The position numbers and the translations under genes are program-made. 64,000 nt of DNA from Mastigias papua (Eukaryota; Cnidaria; Scyphozoa; Rhizostomeae; Mastigiidae): contig OZ025284.1 of NCBI GenBank assembly GCA_964019165.1, positions 2,387,521 to 2,451,520 of the forward strand. Direction: 5' to 3'. Below the pieces are notes generated by a model. That model was not told the DNA's origin. It worked only from the letters and a program-made list of their open reading frames with translations, and did not search any database. Each line of letters opens with the position of its first letter. The first letter of the stretch is position 1. Below, one piece after another: positions 1 to 53,562 of the stretch.

Positions 1-1472
1 AAATCCAGGCCCAAAAAGCACCCTTGTCAATGTAGTGCCAATTTACAAAACAATGTACCGCTCATAACAGCCTAGATTACTTCCAGCCTCGAAACGGACT
101 AAGATGCAAGAGTAGCCAGCCTCATCTAAAACCTATAGGCCTTTACAAAATATAGCACTTTCATTGCAGGTTATGAGCTATTTCCGAACCAAGGAAAAAC
201 TCCACAATGGCTTGAGCGGTAAGCTACAACAATGCTATCGTACCTAGGGGAAGCTAAAAACAGTCGAAATGAGTAGATAAACATAGCCAACCATTAGGAA
301 GGAGCAGCCAAAAATAATAAACCTACTCACCGAGTCACTCATTTAGTTACATACCTATATATATATATAGCTACCAAGTCATCAACAATGTGCAGCATTA
401 AAGATGGGTTACAACAGGTCCTATATCATATGCCCAGTCCCCCAAAAAGAGCCCCCTCCCAATAATGACACTCACTTTGTTTCACGTGCACGTGAATAAG
501 ACGGTTGCGGATTATTCTCTAAACGCTCAAAGCGCAATATAGAACAATACAAAATAAATATGATGTTTGAAATGATTTCATAAATTGCCCAGTAATGTTT
601 AAAATTGTCTCAGATATTCAAACATCTCCAAATCGTTATATCCTGAGTCGAAGGTTCTATTTGGGGGCCATGTTTATCCTCGCAAAACAAGAGGCTTAAG
701 AAGTTAGCATATGGATTCTATGGCAGCTTTTACACACGGCTTAGCTGTCATAACACGCAATTCTTACGATTGTGATAAGAGTATCTCTACAGTAGAATGT
801 CGTGGAAGTAGCACAAAGTCCGTAGTGTAGATGGAAATTGATGGCTGGTGGGGCTCTCTTCGTACAAATATTTTACAAGAAACTAAGAATATGGTACATG
901 TATCAATAAAAGAAGCTGAGAACGTGGTACAGAATGGAATACAATACTTTAGATTTTGTCAGCTCTTATTTGTAAATTAGAATGATTCCATTGGAAACAT
1001 CAAAAATCTACTATTTTCTAGTGGTATTTGTGTGGGTTGCCTAGTCTCACATCCAAGATATCTTTCGAGGGCGGGGGCGGGGGCGGGGCGAGGGCGGGGG
1101 GCAGCGCTCCCTTCAATTTACAACTAAGGGGTCTCAGCCCCCTTCCCGGCTCCCCCCTCTTCTATACCACTCCCTACAGTCCACATAGTAATATCAAAAG
1201 CTGCCCTCTACCTCAGAAACATTGCAGAGTGATTATAAAGTCGATGGCCTCTCTCTCTCTCTCATTAAACAGCTAAGCCGCAGTGGTCCACAATTCATAT
1301 TCAAAATACAAACTAGAACGAGTTAAAGCCGAGCTTTCCTTTAAAGAAAAAACCCAATCAAATAAATGGCAAACGTACTTCATGTCTCACCATAGCCTCT
1401 TACCGGCGAATTATCCAGCACCGGATCTGCTTGTCAAATTAACAAACTAATTTGATTTCATTTGTAATTTGT
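1..1472. other. No gene recognised
   Basis: AT-rich sequence apart from the G-rich tract at 1069-1102. I looked on the minus strand for the missing last PI4K2 exon and found no convincing match. Confidence 0.5.
1069..1102 (+). other. G-rich tract, possible G-quadruplex
   Basis: Five closely spaced G runs of 3-6 bases (GGGCGGGGGCGGGGGCGGGG, then GGGCGGGGGG), unusual in this AT-rich window. It satisfies the simple four-run G-quadruplex pattern. No gene was recognised nearby. Confidence 0.55.
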
Positions 1473-1483
1473 AAGTACTATAT

Positions 1484-1750
1484 AAAGGTAAAGGTGAGTC
1501 CCATATACGATTCCGTACGTTGGGGGAGTGCCCGTTAGAGGGACACTTATCCTGAGCTGTCGGCATAGTGAGGTAGGGTGGCCAGTTCCTTTCCTCGCCG
1601 CCTTTAGCTTCCCCAGTGTTGCCACAAGGTACCCATTTGCTGCTGGGTGGGCAGTGGGCGAGCATCCCAACTTTGATCCGAGGGTTCAGCTCGAACCATC
1701 GATGTTTTGCTCAGCAGTCAAGCTGTCTAACCACTTGGCCACTCACCCAT
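1484..1750 (-). mobile_element. tRNA-derived SINE, copy A, with 11-bp target-site duplication
   Basis: On the minus strand this begins with a tRNA-like head: an A-box-like stretch (GTGGCCAAGTGG, near 1742-1725) and a B box (GGTTCGAGCT, 1698-1689). A body shared with the copy at 33947 follows, ending in a CACCTTTACCTTTA tail. It is flanked by perfect direct repeats AAGTACTATAT at 1473-1483 and 1751-1761, the signature of target-primed retrotransposition. It cannot be a tRNA gene because nothing folds as a full cloverleaf beyond the head. Confidence 0.9.
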
Positions 1751-2612
1751 AAGTACTATATGCAATTCCTAATAGTTGCCGGAAATTTCAGAAGGTTTTT
1801 GAGTTTGTTAATCAAATGGGACAAATTACTGGCATATGGCATACTGCACATATCTCTACCTTCGTCAATCTACGTGTATTTCTCAGCAAAGGATTCCGTC
1901 TGATATTCAATTTAAAAAGAGGATAAAACTAAGGAGATGAGGTGATGTCTTTTCTCCTCAAAATGGACGTGTGTAAAAGACTATGAGAGGTGCATTAAGC
2001 AATCTCAACTTGTTCAAGAGAATCAAATGACACATGCAGCCATGACAGGCAAGATAGTGGACCACTGGTCTTGGAAAGGAAGACGGGAGTATGTGAATGA
2101 ACCTAGAACCATCTTGATAAACCCCCTAAATTTACAAGGCCGCTCCAGATGAAAGGTATTCGGCAGTTCTCAGATGACTTGCCTCTTGTTTGACTACTAG
2201 AGATTGGCTGTTCCTAGACAAATAAGTCTAGTACATACACAATGCAATAGCCGGAGGCCTATATTTGCTTTTCTAGAGGCATTCTTAGATTCTTACACCT
2301 GCTGGAAAGAGTCCAGTAGTCTTGCTGATGAAAAAGCGAGTTTTTATGCCAAAAAGGCAGAGAATACTAGGCAGATTTCACTAGAGGGGAACATTCTTAT
2401 GAAACTGGCAACTCATATAAAATGCTTTTGCAGCAATGTACACTATAAAAAATTTACCACAGCGCACTTGAGTGATTTCGCTTCTTTCGTAATAAGAAAT
2501 ATGTTTGTTTTCTTGCCACTACTACGTACATATGTACGTGTTTTCCATGAATTCAGCCATAGTTTAGAGTTTTCGAGCTTGTAAATAACTATTAAGATAT
2601 TTTGTATCATAA

Positions 2613-2781
<169 letters not shown>

Positions 2782-2918
2782 AAAACTTTGATAGTGGCCT
2801 TGGACAAACTTGTCGCAAAGGCAAAGTTAGTTAAATATAAGAAAATCACACATTAATGTCTCCAAGATAAGGTTGACAATTGACTAAAGAATATAAAACA
2901 AAAAGAAACGTTGTAAAC

Positions 2919-44239
<41,321 letters not shown>

Positions 44240-44408
44240 GCGACACCTAGACCACAGAATAGATGCCAAGATCGTATCGTACTTTAGGCCAATCTATCTA
44301 TGTTTACTTGGCAACAGCAATCCACTTCAACCTACCATCTCCTCCACAATAGCAACTTCGCTAGTTTTCGAATATCTCCTAGGAATCAGGCAAAAAGTAT
44401 ATAACTGT

Positions 44409-44424
44409 GGGGGGGGGGGGGGGG
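44409..44424 (+). other. Sixteen-base G run upstream of CFAP99
   Basis: Homopolymer G about 170 bp upstream of the CFAP99 start codon (C run on the coding strand). Could affect local structure; could also vary in length or be an assembly weak point. Confidence 0.6.
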
Positions 44425-44553
44425 TAATTGTGCTTTGAAATTACACCGTTTGTGTTATTGTAGATCTCGAAAGGGTCTATAGGACTATAAATTTGATGGA
44501 ATTTGTGGACACAAAATTAACTTTCCTTTCGAAACTTTCTTCGGATTCCAGTT

Positions 44554-45007
44554 ACGCTTTTTTTTATAAGGAACCTAGCTAAAGGCCTAGTTCTAAAAGT
44601 TCCTTATTTTCGGACCTCTTTTTATCAAATTCTAGTACTAAAAGTTCCTTAATAGTTCCTTAATTTTCACTGCACATAGAGTGCCACAAAATGGCACAGA
44701 CACTAGAAAAGCATTGAAATTCTGAAGTTTACCTTTAATTATGGCTAGAACTCAACCTCAAAAGCACAAATGCGACAGGAAATAAGTTCTATATATGCAA
44801 GAGCATAATTTCAATCAAGAAGTACCATGTCTGTTCCATTGACATCATCCAATGTAATGTAATCTTCACTTGCATCTGAATACGGCACTCAGAATTTGAA
44901 AATGAAAAGTTCCTTAGGGATTTTTCCTTTAGTAGTATAAGTTCTTTAAATATTTCGGCCTTCTACATGTAGGCCCCTTATAAAGTGGTTCCTTATAAAA
45001 AAAGTGT
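44554..45007. mobile_element. Non-autonomous TIR DNA transposon (GTTCCTTA family), copy 1
   Basis: An element of about 454 bp with terminal inverted repeats: ACGCTTTTTTTTATAAGGAA at the left and its complement ending AAAAAAAGTGTGT at the right. Inside, near both ends, AAAAGTTCCTTA-type repeats recur. It is nearly identical to 53107-53562. No protein is encoded. A clear target-site duplication was not found, so the superfamily is unassigned. Confidence 0.88.
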
Positions 45008-45304
45008 GTATCTCACGAAAGAATATTTGCCACTACGGAATAGCTCGTTTATTTACAGACTGTCATTTCTTGATGTGCCGAGAAAGACTGTAATGGAATT
45101 GAAGCATCTTTTCCTTAACAGTAAGACTATAGGTGAATGAAAATTTAGAAAAATCTGGAAGCCATTTGAAATCATGAAAATAGGCAGAACGTTCAATGAA
45201 GCACTTGGACGAGTGCATAGCAAACAACCTACGCTGATTTTGGCTGCAAATGAATGGAACCATGCTGATTCTTGCTTGCTTGCTGTTATAAACATTTTTC
45301 AAAT

Positions 45305-45410
45305 TGAAAAGTTCCTTAAGGAATTTTCCTTTAGTAGTATAAGTTTTCTAAATATTTTGGCATTCTGCATATAGGTTCCTTATATAGTGATTCCTTATAG
45401 GAAAAAAGCA
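45305..45410. mobile_element. Right-end fragment of the GTTCCTTA-family element
   Basis: Carries the AAAAGTTCCTTA..TTTTCCTTTAGTAGTATAAG block and a decayed right TIR (GATTCCTTATAGGAAAAAAG) of the family at 44554-45007, only about 300 bp from copy 1. The left part is absent, or replaced by unrelated sequence at 45008-45300. Confidence 0.7.
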
Positions 45411-46199
45411 TGTAATGCTAATATGATATCATCGCTCTATCACCTTATTCTGCTCTTCTTAACTTTGCTCTCTTTCGTTACAGCTCGTTTTAATCCTACT
45501 TCTTGCTATTGGAAAAAATGTTGTCGTGAGACAGGAACGAAGCCATGGCTGAAAAGTTGAGGGGGTAAAGCTAGGGAAGAGAGGTGACTTTTGGGATCAT
45601 GCTCTTTAGATTCCAGGGAAGAATCCTTTTACATCTAGAGACTAGCCCATTCTAGAGAAAATCTTTTAGTTGGGCGAGGCAATGCCCCAGTGCACTATCC
45701 CCCCTTCGTGTCTGCCGTGAGAAAGTTGTGCCGTGACACTTCTGACCCACCGTGGAAAATGGATGTTATATACCACACTCTAGCGCTGAAAATCGTGCAC
45801 GACCAGTCCTTGAAAAAAATCCGCCTGTAGGAAATAGGTACGACATATGAGTAATGTAGGAAGTTCGGACCACAAGTAGGAATAAGGAAGCAGAAATTTC
45901 TTCACAAAGTAACTCGGAAAATTATACCACTACGAGCCAACCAACCATGATGATTAGCATGTCTGAGCAAATTTTGCATCACCCTCTATAGCAGTCATCT
46001 CTGAAACCTGGAAATTGTCATAATTTCCTCCTCATTTGTATCATTATCAGTTCCTGTGTCCACTTTTCTTTGTATGCCATGTTATCCAGATCCACGCCTG
46101 CAATAAATATGCTACTTTAAGTCGTCGTGAATAATTTTCAGTATGCTGATTGGTCAATATTGCAGCAGGAAGGTGACTTTGGGCAACAGCGAAATGGAC

Positions 46200-46345
46200 A
46201 ATTCAATCAACCGTGTCTCAAATACAGCGTGAAACTGAAGTAGCGACCTTTCTGGTGGGCTGACGCAAGTAGGACCTATCCGCGAACTCACGTTTTAAGC
46301 TTCATCTACTCGTCATCCGGTACTACTGCTAGTTTGTGGTAAAGA
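46200..46345 (+). promoter_or_regulatory. Candidate non-coding first exon of profilin
   Basis: A good donor (AAAGA/gtaagt) is at 46346, after a less AT-rich stretch. The profilin ATG is seven bases after an acceptor with no coding upstream, so a 5'UTR exon must exist somewhere upstream, and this is the best candidate seen. It is 3.6 kb from the acceptor. No TATA box was assigned. Confidence 0.3.
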
Positions 46346-48835
46346 GTAAGTAATCTTCTTTCTGTTTTTTACTAGTGTATTGGAATATTTTCGCCATAAA
46401 CGTTAGCTCTGATTTACCAGGCCGCACTTCCTTGTCAGTCACAGGCTGGGCTCCTCGGTTAGGCCCATGCTAATAGCGACTTTTGTTCGAAGTTGAATGC
46501 AACAGAATGTGAAGGATCCATGTATATACACACATTTCGAGAGTAAAGTATCGTAGCATGCTGATTTTAATTGAGAAAACAAAGTGTTGTACCCTGGTTG
46601 AGAAAAAATGGCATTGAGTACCCGCATGGGCGTGTTAACATTTCCACGTTCAATTGACGCTGTTGTATCATACTTCGGGGACAAATTGCGTTAGCAGGAC
46701 TACATTATGTAATACCTCTTACTTCTTCTAAGCCTGTTGTTACCTCCCTATTTTTTTCTGAACCCTTACATTCATTAGAATCTCGCATTTTCACGGAAGT
46801 TCCTGGTAAGTTTCTGGTGGTGTTGCTGAATAGGCTAGGCCAGCCCCAGGTAATGCCCTGGTATTCGACTATTGTCTGTCTCTGTTTGCACAGTTATTGC
46901 CTGTGTGATAGGGACGTGTTCTCTTTGATTCTCTCTGTAAAAGCTGCGCAAAATTTAAACTATTACACTAGGCCAAATTGTTTTCTCAATTTATAGCTAT
47001 ATTTCGTCAAAAAAGTTAGAAGACGCTTATTGGTGTTTATTGATTAGTAAAGAAATTTGGTATATCCAAGACTGTGGTTTTTAGCGCAAATTTGCTTGGA
47101 TGATAAATGTTTGAGCGCTTCCTCAAACTATCAAGTCTACTCAAGTGATTTGTGCCCTCTTGGCTTGCGTCTAAAAGGAATTGTTAGGAGCACTCCCAAG
47201 TTTTCTTGTCCCAGAATAACACAACCTACAACCTTGTACTCAAAAGACAACTTAAAGCAACTGTCTTTAACTATGCATTGATATCAGGTAACATTCTTTC
47301 ATAGAATTTATTTCAAGGCTGTATATTTCATAGTGTGTCTTCAGTTATGAACCAGGAAGTTTGAAAATCTACATTTGTTGAATCTAGGTTTTTGCATCAG
47401 TAGAATGTTAGCACATTGGCCTTTAGTATCATCAATACTTATTCAATTTTTGAATAAGTACAATTATTTATTTTAGAGGATGGGTGCAGGTAGGTTTTGT
47501 TTTTCCCAGTAAACTTTGCTTCTTGTAAAGCATATGTTTTTCAAGCAAATTGAATGTACCCCTCTTGGGTTGGTGGAATGGGGAGTGTTGTTGTTGTTGT
47601 TGTCGGTTTGACAATCAGCATTATATATATAAAAAGTGGGTATTTTTCATTTCTTCCAGATCACTTTGCCTTTACAACATAACATATTTGTGCACTTTTT
47701 TATAAGAATGTAGTCTATAAGAATATCAAGGTTAAAATTCTCTGAAATTTAAGAGTAAGTTAAAAATGGTGCATAGCTTTAGTATCATCAAGATGTAGGT
47801 TTTGCTGATTTGAGCTTTTTTTAGAAAAAAAAGATATATGGCTCATCAACTCTTCAGGGAGTGTCTGTCATGCACTTTTTATTGTAAAGTGTATATTCTA
47901 TATGAGAGTTGATGCTCAGAATTGCTAAAATTTAAGAATAATTTTAAATATTCTTAGGTTCAAAATCAGAAAGAAATTTTGAAATATTTAGATTTATATA
48001 TTTATATATTTTATATATTATAAATATTTATTATTTATAATTATAGATATATAAAATATTTTTATTTAAAAATATCAGTGCTGTTAAGCATTGATTGACT
48101 TTACATATTTTTTCAATGTATACATATATAAATAAAAAAATAAATAATAAATGATAATATTTAACCAGGTAACATCGCATCAGTTGGTTTTGGTTTATAG
48201 ATTTAAGGAGGGTTTGTACTTTGATACATCTGCAGTGCTACTCCATAACTTGGCTTCACTATAGGAAAGGCATGCTTGTACATCCATTTGTTGTTCTTTT
48301 CAGTTTTTGCCTCAAATCGGTCTGGGATTTTTACTCAGGCTGTAGGTGGAAAGTATTGGGTTTCTAATAGAAAAGCCACACAGATATTGGGCAGTCAATC
48401 CATTTAGGGATTTTTAGATGATTATTTGACACCTGACATGTTTTGCAGAATGTGAAAGTATTGTCTATCCTGCAATAAAAAGGACCATTAAATTACAAGA
48501 TTCTGTCATTGTTAAGAGCAGATTGACACCCTCTCTCTAAGAAGTCAGCCAGGTTTCCTGCCAGCCCTGGCACAGAGTGATATAAACAACTCTAGGCCTT
48601 CACCCTCATCAACACAAGAAGTACTTGTCAGTGTGTGAGGGCATACAAACTTGGATTTCACTGACAAGCAGAATAAGTTTGTGTTTAAGCATAGATTTGG
48701 CATTTTGTTATGAAGTGGAGATTTGGAGATTGCCATTGCATTATTTTAGTCTGGCCCAGAACTTCACAGGATTTGGAATGTTGAGTATTCTGGTTTGGAG
48801 ATTGTAGCTTTTGGACATGTTTGCCTAGTTGGTAA

Positions 48836-49010
48836 TCTGTGTCTGTCTATCTGTGTTTGTCTATCTGTGCCTGTCTATCTGTGTCTGTCTATCTGTGTCT
48901 GTCTATCTGTGTCTATCTATCTGTGTCTGTCTCTCTGTGTCTGTCTCTCTGTGTCTGTCTCTCTGTGTCTGTCTCTCTGTGTCTGTCTCTCTGTGTCTGT
49001 GTGCATGTGT
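48836..49010. repeat. Minisatellite, 14-bp unit (TATCTGTGTCTGTC-like)
   Basis: About twelve tandem copies of a 14-bp unit. The unit changes from TATCTGTG to CTCTGTG halfway along. It lies upstream of profilin in its probable 5'UTR intron. Confidence 0.95.
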
Positions 49011-49922
49011 GTAAAAGTGAAATTAACTGCATAAATAGATCTAAATATCATGTGACTGCTATAGATGGAAAGGACATCTTGTCAGCAAGTCCCACCTATG
49101 ACAGCCACTTATAATATTTATTTAGTACAGTTTTAGTGAAAATGAGATACACAAAAAACTAATCTCAACCAGGTGTCTCAGAAATGAGGCTCCCCACACT
49201 ACAGAGCACCTTGGTTATCTGTGGTTCCCAGACTGGGTACAGCAAAGTGTTTCACGAGGACCACAAGGGGCTTGAGTGGACCACAAGAGATTACCTTTGC
49301 TTGCTTGACTTATTAGCCTGTATTGATAATTGTTTTCCATTACAGCATAATAGCCATGACTTATATTTATCACTCCAGGGAACCCTGTGTTGAGAAAGTA
49401 TCTAGTGTAGGGGACCACCATACAGAATGGTTTCAAGAGTTGGGGAACCACAGCACTGCTGTATATGATAGGGAAATTTTATGTCTGTTTTTGTTATAGA
49501 AGCATGTTTCAAACTCCTCAAGTAGTTTTGTTTATTAAATGCACAGTTTGCACTTATTTTTGTTTACTTACCAGTCGGGTTTTTTAAACCTGAAAGAGGT
49601 CATTTTATATCTATTTATATATATATTTATTTATTTATTTATTTAATGCTGGGTATTAATGCATCAGAGATTGGCTTCGATCTCTGTTTTGTTTGCTGTA
49701 GACCTAATACCCTAGTCTAGAATGGAGGCAATGTTTCAGGAAGTATAATGAAGATGCTTGACCTTTGATGAGCATATAAGGTATTTGTAAGAAATTAAGT
49801 AGTATTTGGGGGCCGATATCTTATTTTGAAATGATGTTTGATGAGTTTTTATGCCAGTCAGAAGATTTTTATTTTGTTTACATTTTCTTGACATTTTCTT
49901 TCATATTTTTTCTAGGTCAACC

Positions 49923-50342
49923 ATGAGTTGGGATTCATACATTGACAATTTGATCGGGCATGCAAAGGACACAAGTGGCACATCAATAGATAAAGCATGC
50001 ATTATTGGAAGTGATGGTGCACCTTGGACATCAGATGCTCATGCAAATGCATTCAGATTATCAGACCAGGAACGAAAAAAAATTGCTACTGAAATGGGCA
50101 AGGGGATTAGTGCAGACTTTGGTGCATGTGGCATTATGGCTGGTGGAATAAAGTATCAGTTCTTAAGATATACCCCAGATGATCAAGTGGCACTTGGAAA
50201 GAAAAAAGGTGAAGGTGCTATTACGATGCAGGCCAGCAAAACTGCTATTGTAATAGCACATACTGCCGAAGGAGCACAACAGGGCACCTCAAATAAAGCA
50301 GTAGGAGTTATTGCAGATTATTTAACCTCCCTTGGAATGTAG
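49923..50342 (+). CDS. Profilin, single coding exon
   Basis: The 139-residue protein starts MSWDSYIDNLIGHAKD and ends ADYLTSLGM, the usual profilin length and ends. Profilin binds actin monomers, poly-proline and phosphoinositides and promotes nucleotide exchange on actin in the cytoplasm. The N-terminal W-x-x-Y helix (W3, Y6), which forms half of the poly-proline groove, the ACIIGSDGAPW strand and the C-terminal helix are all visible. The open frame continues 24 codons upstream, but that stretch is a pyrimidine-rich intron end: a strong acceptor (tttttctag) ends at 49915, seven bases before the ATG, so translation should begin at 49923 and the 5'UTR should be spliced. A candidate donor (aaagagtaagt) lies at 46346. 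The whole coding region being one exon is notable, but the protein is complete and intact, so this looks like a working gene and not a retrocopy; no poly-A tail follows. Confidence 0.96.
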   Translation: MSWDSYIDNLIGHAKDTSGTSIDKACIIGSDGAPWTSDAHANAFRLSDQERKKIATEMGKGISADFGACGIMAGGIKYQFLRYTPDDQVALGKKKGEGAITMQASKTAIVIAHTAEGAQQGTSNKAVGVIADYLTSLGM

Positions 50343-52100
50343 AGACTTCAGCAACATTTTTATAGGAATGGATAAGAAATGGACAAAATGTGCAGATTAA
50401 TTACACCCTCATGTATAATTCTTATTTGAAAAATGAAGCTGTTTTCATTGATTCAGCTCTAGCTTTTGTCAGTTTTTCTGATTATCTTTGGTGTTCTCAA
50501 AGATTTTATACAGCCTCTTATTGTTGAAGTGATTCCTCATACATGTATCCAAGTTTTGGAGAATGACTTTAAGGAAATGCATGTAGAACAGGCCAGCATT
50601 GTTCATTATCGATCACATTAAACATATGGATTAATTGTTTTTTCTTATGTTGCTTCCACATTTCTGTTGTTGCAGTTGTCTGCTGATGTGAATCACCTCT
50701 GTGTATCTGTTGGGGCTTTACATTTAATTTAGGTTTGCTCTTCTGGCTTTGAATTTCATCAAAGGTGGTTTTTGAAATGCTTGCGTATTCAAAGCTGTAA
50801 AGTTTGTTGTTTGTTACTGAAGGGGAGAAGGATTCATGAGCATATTGGAGAATAGGTGATAAGTACTTATTTTTTGTGATAAAGTACTTTTTCGTGAAGT
50901 GAGTTTTGAAGAAAGATTTCTGAGTGAATCTTGTAGATATCAGCACAAGTGACTTAGATGAATTAAATGAAAGTCTATACTACAACCTTCTTCAAGCTCA
51001 GATATTTGGGAAATCCCTGACAATGTTTTGAGTTCAAATTACAAGGTATGCCTTAATGTAGTGTCTTACATTAACAGTGTGACCAGTGATCGGGAAATTG
51101 TGGAATTGTCAGGGAATTTAATTTACTTCATGGAAATCAAGGTAAAAGTCAGGAAATTTAATTGGAAAAGATCAGGGAATTTTGTAATTTGTGTTCATTC
51201 AAAAATGAAATTCTGTTTTGCTACATTGGACTAAACATAGAGGTGTAGAAGGGCAGTGAAAATGTCTGGGGATTTTGCCACTGTAGTCTGAGCAAAATCA
51301 TGCAATTTTCATAGGCAACATCCACTGGTCATAGGTTAGTCAGTAGATGCAACTGGTCTTAATCCAGAACATGATATTTGATAGAGGTAATGCGTTTGGT
51401 CATACATATACTTAATAGGTCCTGGGTAGGCATGGCACATGTTGGTGCTGAAGATTTGTGTCTCATTGCTAAGATTTCCCTTAAGTATGTACTAGGTTTT
51501 GAATGTAATTGAAATGAATGTTAGAATCATAGAGACTACTCTATATAGTTTCTGAAATATTTGAAAGATTCTCTGGTGAAATTGAGCATGGCTTAGCCCA
51601 CCAGGCTACTGAGTGGTTGCCCTGTGCCCCCTAAAAGGGTGTCCCAATAAAGAAACAAGATCAAAGTATGCAATCTAATTAGCTTTGTTTCAATACTATT
51701 AAGAAGGTCTGGCAACTCGGAGTCGCTGTACCCACCTATTGAAATAGTAGTTGAGACTGAAGCCCCTAGGAAGATGAAACACAGTTGACTTTGTTGCAAA
51801 GGGGGGCCCCTGAAGGAAGTATCCACGTCCTATTTTGAGAGCTGATCTCCCTGCTTCAGGTAGGAACAACGCTGTGAACATTGTGAATCAAAATTAAGAA
51901 CATTGAATCTTGGCAAAAATTATTTTGTCCTTATATGAATCGGATGTATTGCCTTCTGGGCATTTCAGATGACAGATAAAGTAATCAAAAGAGAAAAGCT
52001 AGAGAGATTGTCCATGTGGGGGGTGTTGAATATTAACCTTTTCTTTAAAGAATTTCGTGCATGAGCTATTTTCACATTGGATTTTACCTAATCAATGATT
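50343..52100. other. Profilin 3' region, no further gene recognised
   Basis: Follows the profilin stop codon and should include its 3'UTR. No AATAAA close to the stop; ATTAAA occurs near 50617. Remaining open frames lack coding character. Confidence 0.5.
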
Positions 52101-52533
52101 TTACTCTTAGGTTCCTTATAAACGGGGAGTCATAATAGTAGGGGGGTCGGACAATTTTCGAAAATTTAATAAACGGGGGGGTCAGAATTTCGAAAAATGT
52201 CAAAATCTCTAAAAATCAAAATTCCATAAAGGATATCTTTTCAAAAACAAGAGGAACTAATAAGAACAGTTTTTAAGATAACCCAAGAATAAGAAATATA
52301 AGCCAAATATAGCATGAAAATCTATGTATATACTGTAAGCATAAAAAATGTCCCTGATATATTAATGGAGCACACAAAGACAAACAATTTGTAAAAGTTG
52401 AAGAAAGAAAGGACAACCTCATCTGTCAAATATTTGAAAATTAATAAACGGGGGTCTTAATAAGGTCCGGGGGGTCGGAAAAAATCGAAAATTTATAAGC
52501 GTCCCGGGACGTTTACTAGGAACCTAAGAGTAA
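52101..52533. mobile_element. TIR element with TTACTCTTAGGTTCCTTATAAACG ends
   Basis: The left end TTACTCTTAGGTTCCTTATA and the right end CTAGGAACCTAAGAGTAA are inverted repeats of about 25 bp. The inside is rich in GGGGGGTCGGA and CGAAAATTTAATAAACG repeats. The GGTTCCTTATAA core is shared with the TIRs of the 44554/53107 family, hinting at a related transposase, but the interiors differ. No coding capacity was seen. Confidence 0.8.
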
Positions 52534-53106
52534 CTCAATGGAAATTTCACTTGAGCGGAACTAAAGCACAGGGGTGTCGCAAAACTTTCACGGAGTGCCA
52601 GGAGATCTACGAGAAATTATTTTACACATTAGCTGTGTACGGCGGAGACAATTGAAAACTGATTTTTTTTAGCAAAACGACACTTGCAAGTGGGGAAGGA
52701 TAGGCCAACTAGTGGGGGAAAGTTAAGACCCTGGTAAGGAACTTCCCCACTAGTTTATTTATTAATTAATTGATTAATCCCCAATTATAACCCATTCCAG
52801 AAGCTAGCCCCGCTAAATGAGAAATATCTTCGAACAATTGCAGCTTTATAGCAATGAAGAGTTTACATTTATATTCTCTCAGTTCATGATTAGCTTCTTC
52901 GTGGACTCTAGTGAACAAACACTTTTCTTCTAGTAGGAATGGTCTTTGGTGCCGAAAAGAAGGGAATGCTAGGATGCCATAGACAGTCATCAAAGTTTGA
53001 AATAATTTCACTGCTTTAAACATGCGTATTAAAATCATAGAAAAATAAAACCATCAGTAATGCCTTGGAATAAAACGGACGCACAAAGAATTGGTCCATT
53101 TAGACT

Positions 53107-53562
53107 ACACGCTTTTTTTATGAAGAACCTAGCTCAAGGCCTAGTTCTAAAAGTTCCCTATTTTCCGACCTCTTTTTATCAAATTCTAGTACTAAAAGTT
53201 CCTTAATAGTTCCTTAATTTTCACTGCACATAGAGTGCCACAAAATGGCACAGACACTAGAAAAGCATTGAAATTCTGAAGTTTACTTTTAATTCTGGCT
53301 AGAACTCAACCTCAAAAGCACAAATGCGACAGGAAATAAGTTTTATATAAGCAAAAGCATAATTTCAATCAAGAAGTATCATGTCTATTCCATTGATATC
53401 ATCCAATGTAATGTAATCTTCACTTGCATCTGAGTACAGCACTCGGAATTTGAAAATGAAAAGTTCCTTAGGGATTTTTCCTTTAGTAGTATAAGTTCTT
53501 TAAATATTTCGGCCTTCTACATGAAGGTTCCTTATAAACTGGTTCCTTATAAAAAAAGCGTG
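53107..53562. mobile_element. Non-autonomous TIR DNA transposon (GTTCCTTA family), copy 2
   Basis: Same element as 44554-45007 in the same orientation, with only scattered substitutions along its length. The TIRs are ACACGCTTTTTTTATGAAGA and its near-complement ending AAAAAAAGCGTGT. This copy lets both ends be set independently of copy 1. Confidence 0.88.

Larger units (their letters stand above)
45411..49915. other. Divergent region upstream of CFAP99 and profilin
   Basis: No coding exon recognised. Holds the candidate profilin 5'UTR donor at 46346, AT-rich stretches (about 47990-48140) and the minisatellite at 48836-49010. The two genes diverge from this interval. Confidence 0.5.

Noticed and set aside
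2100..2600. Search area for the final PI4K2 exon, including the 126-codon plus-strand frame at 2204-2584
   Set aside because: No minus-strand segment here matches the vertebrate C-terminus, and the plus-strand frame has no recognisable domain.
45053..45374. Overlapping frames between the GTTCCTTA-element copies, possible transposase fragment
   Set aside because: Residues such as NEALG and LAANEWNHADS look protein-like, but a stop interrupts the frame and no transposase motif is visible.
48795..49114. Cys-Leu-Ser-Val repeat frame
   Set aside because: A 14-bp minisatellite read in several frames.
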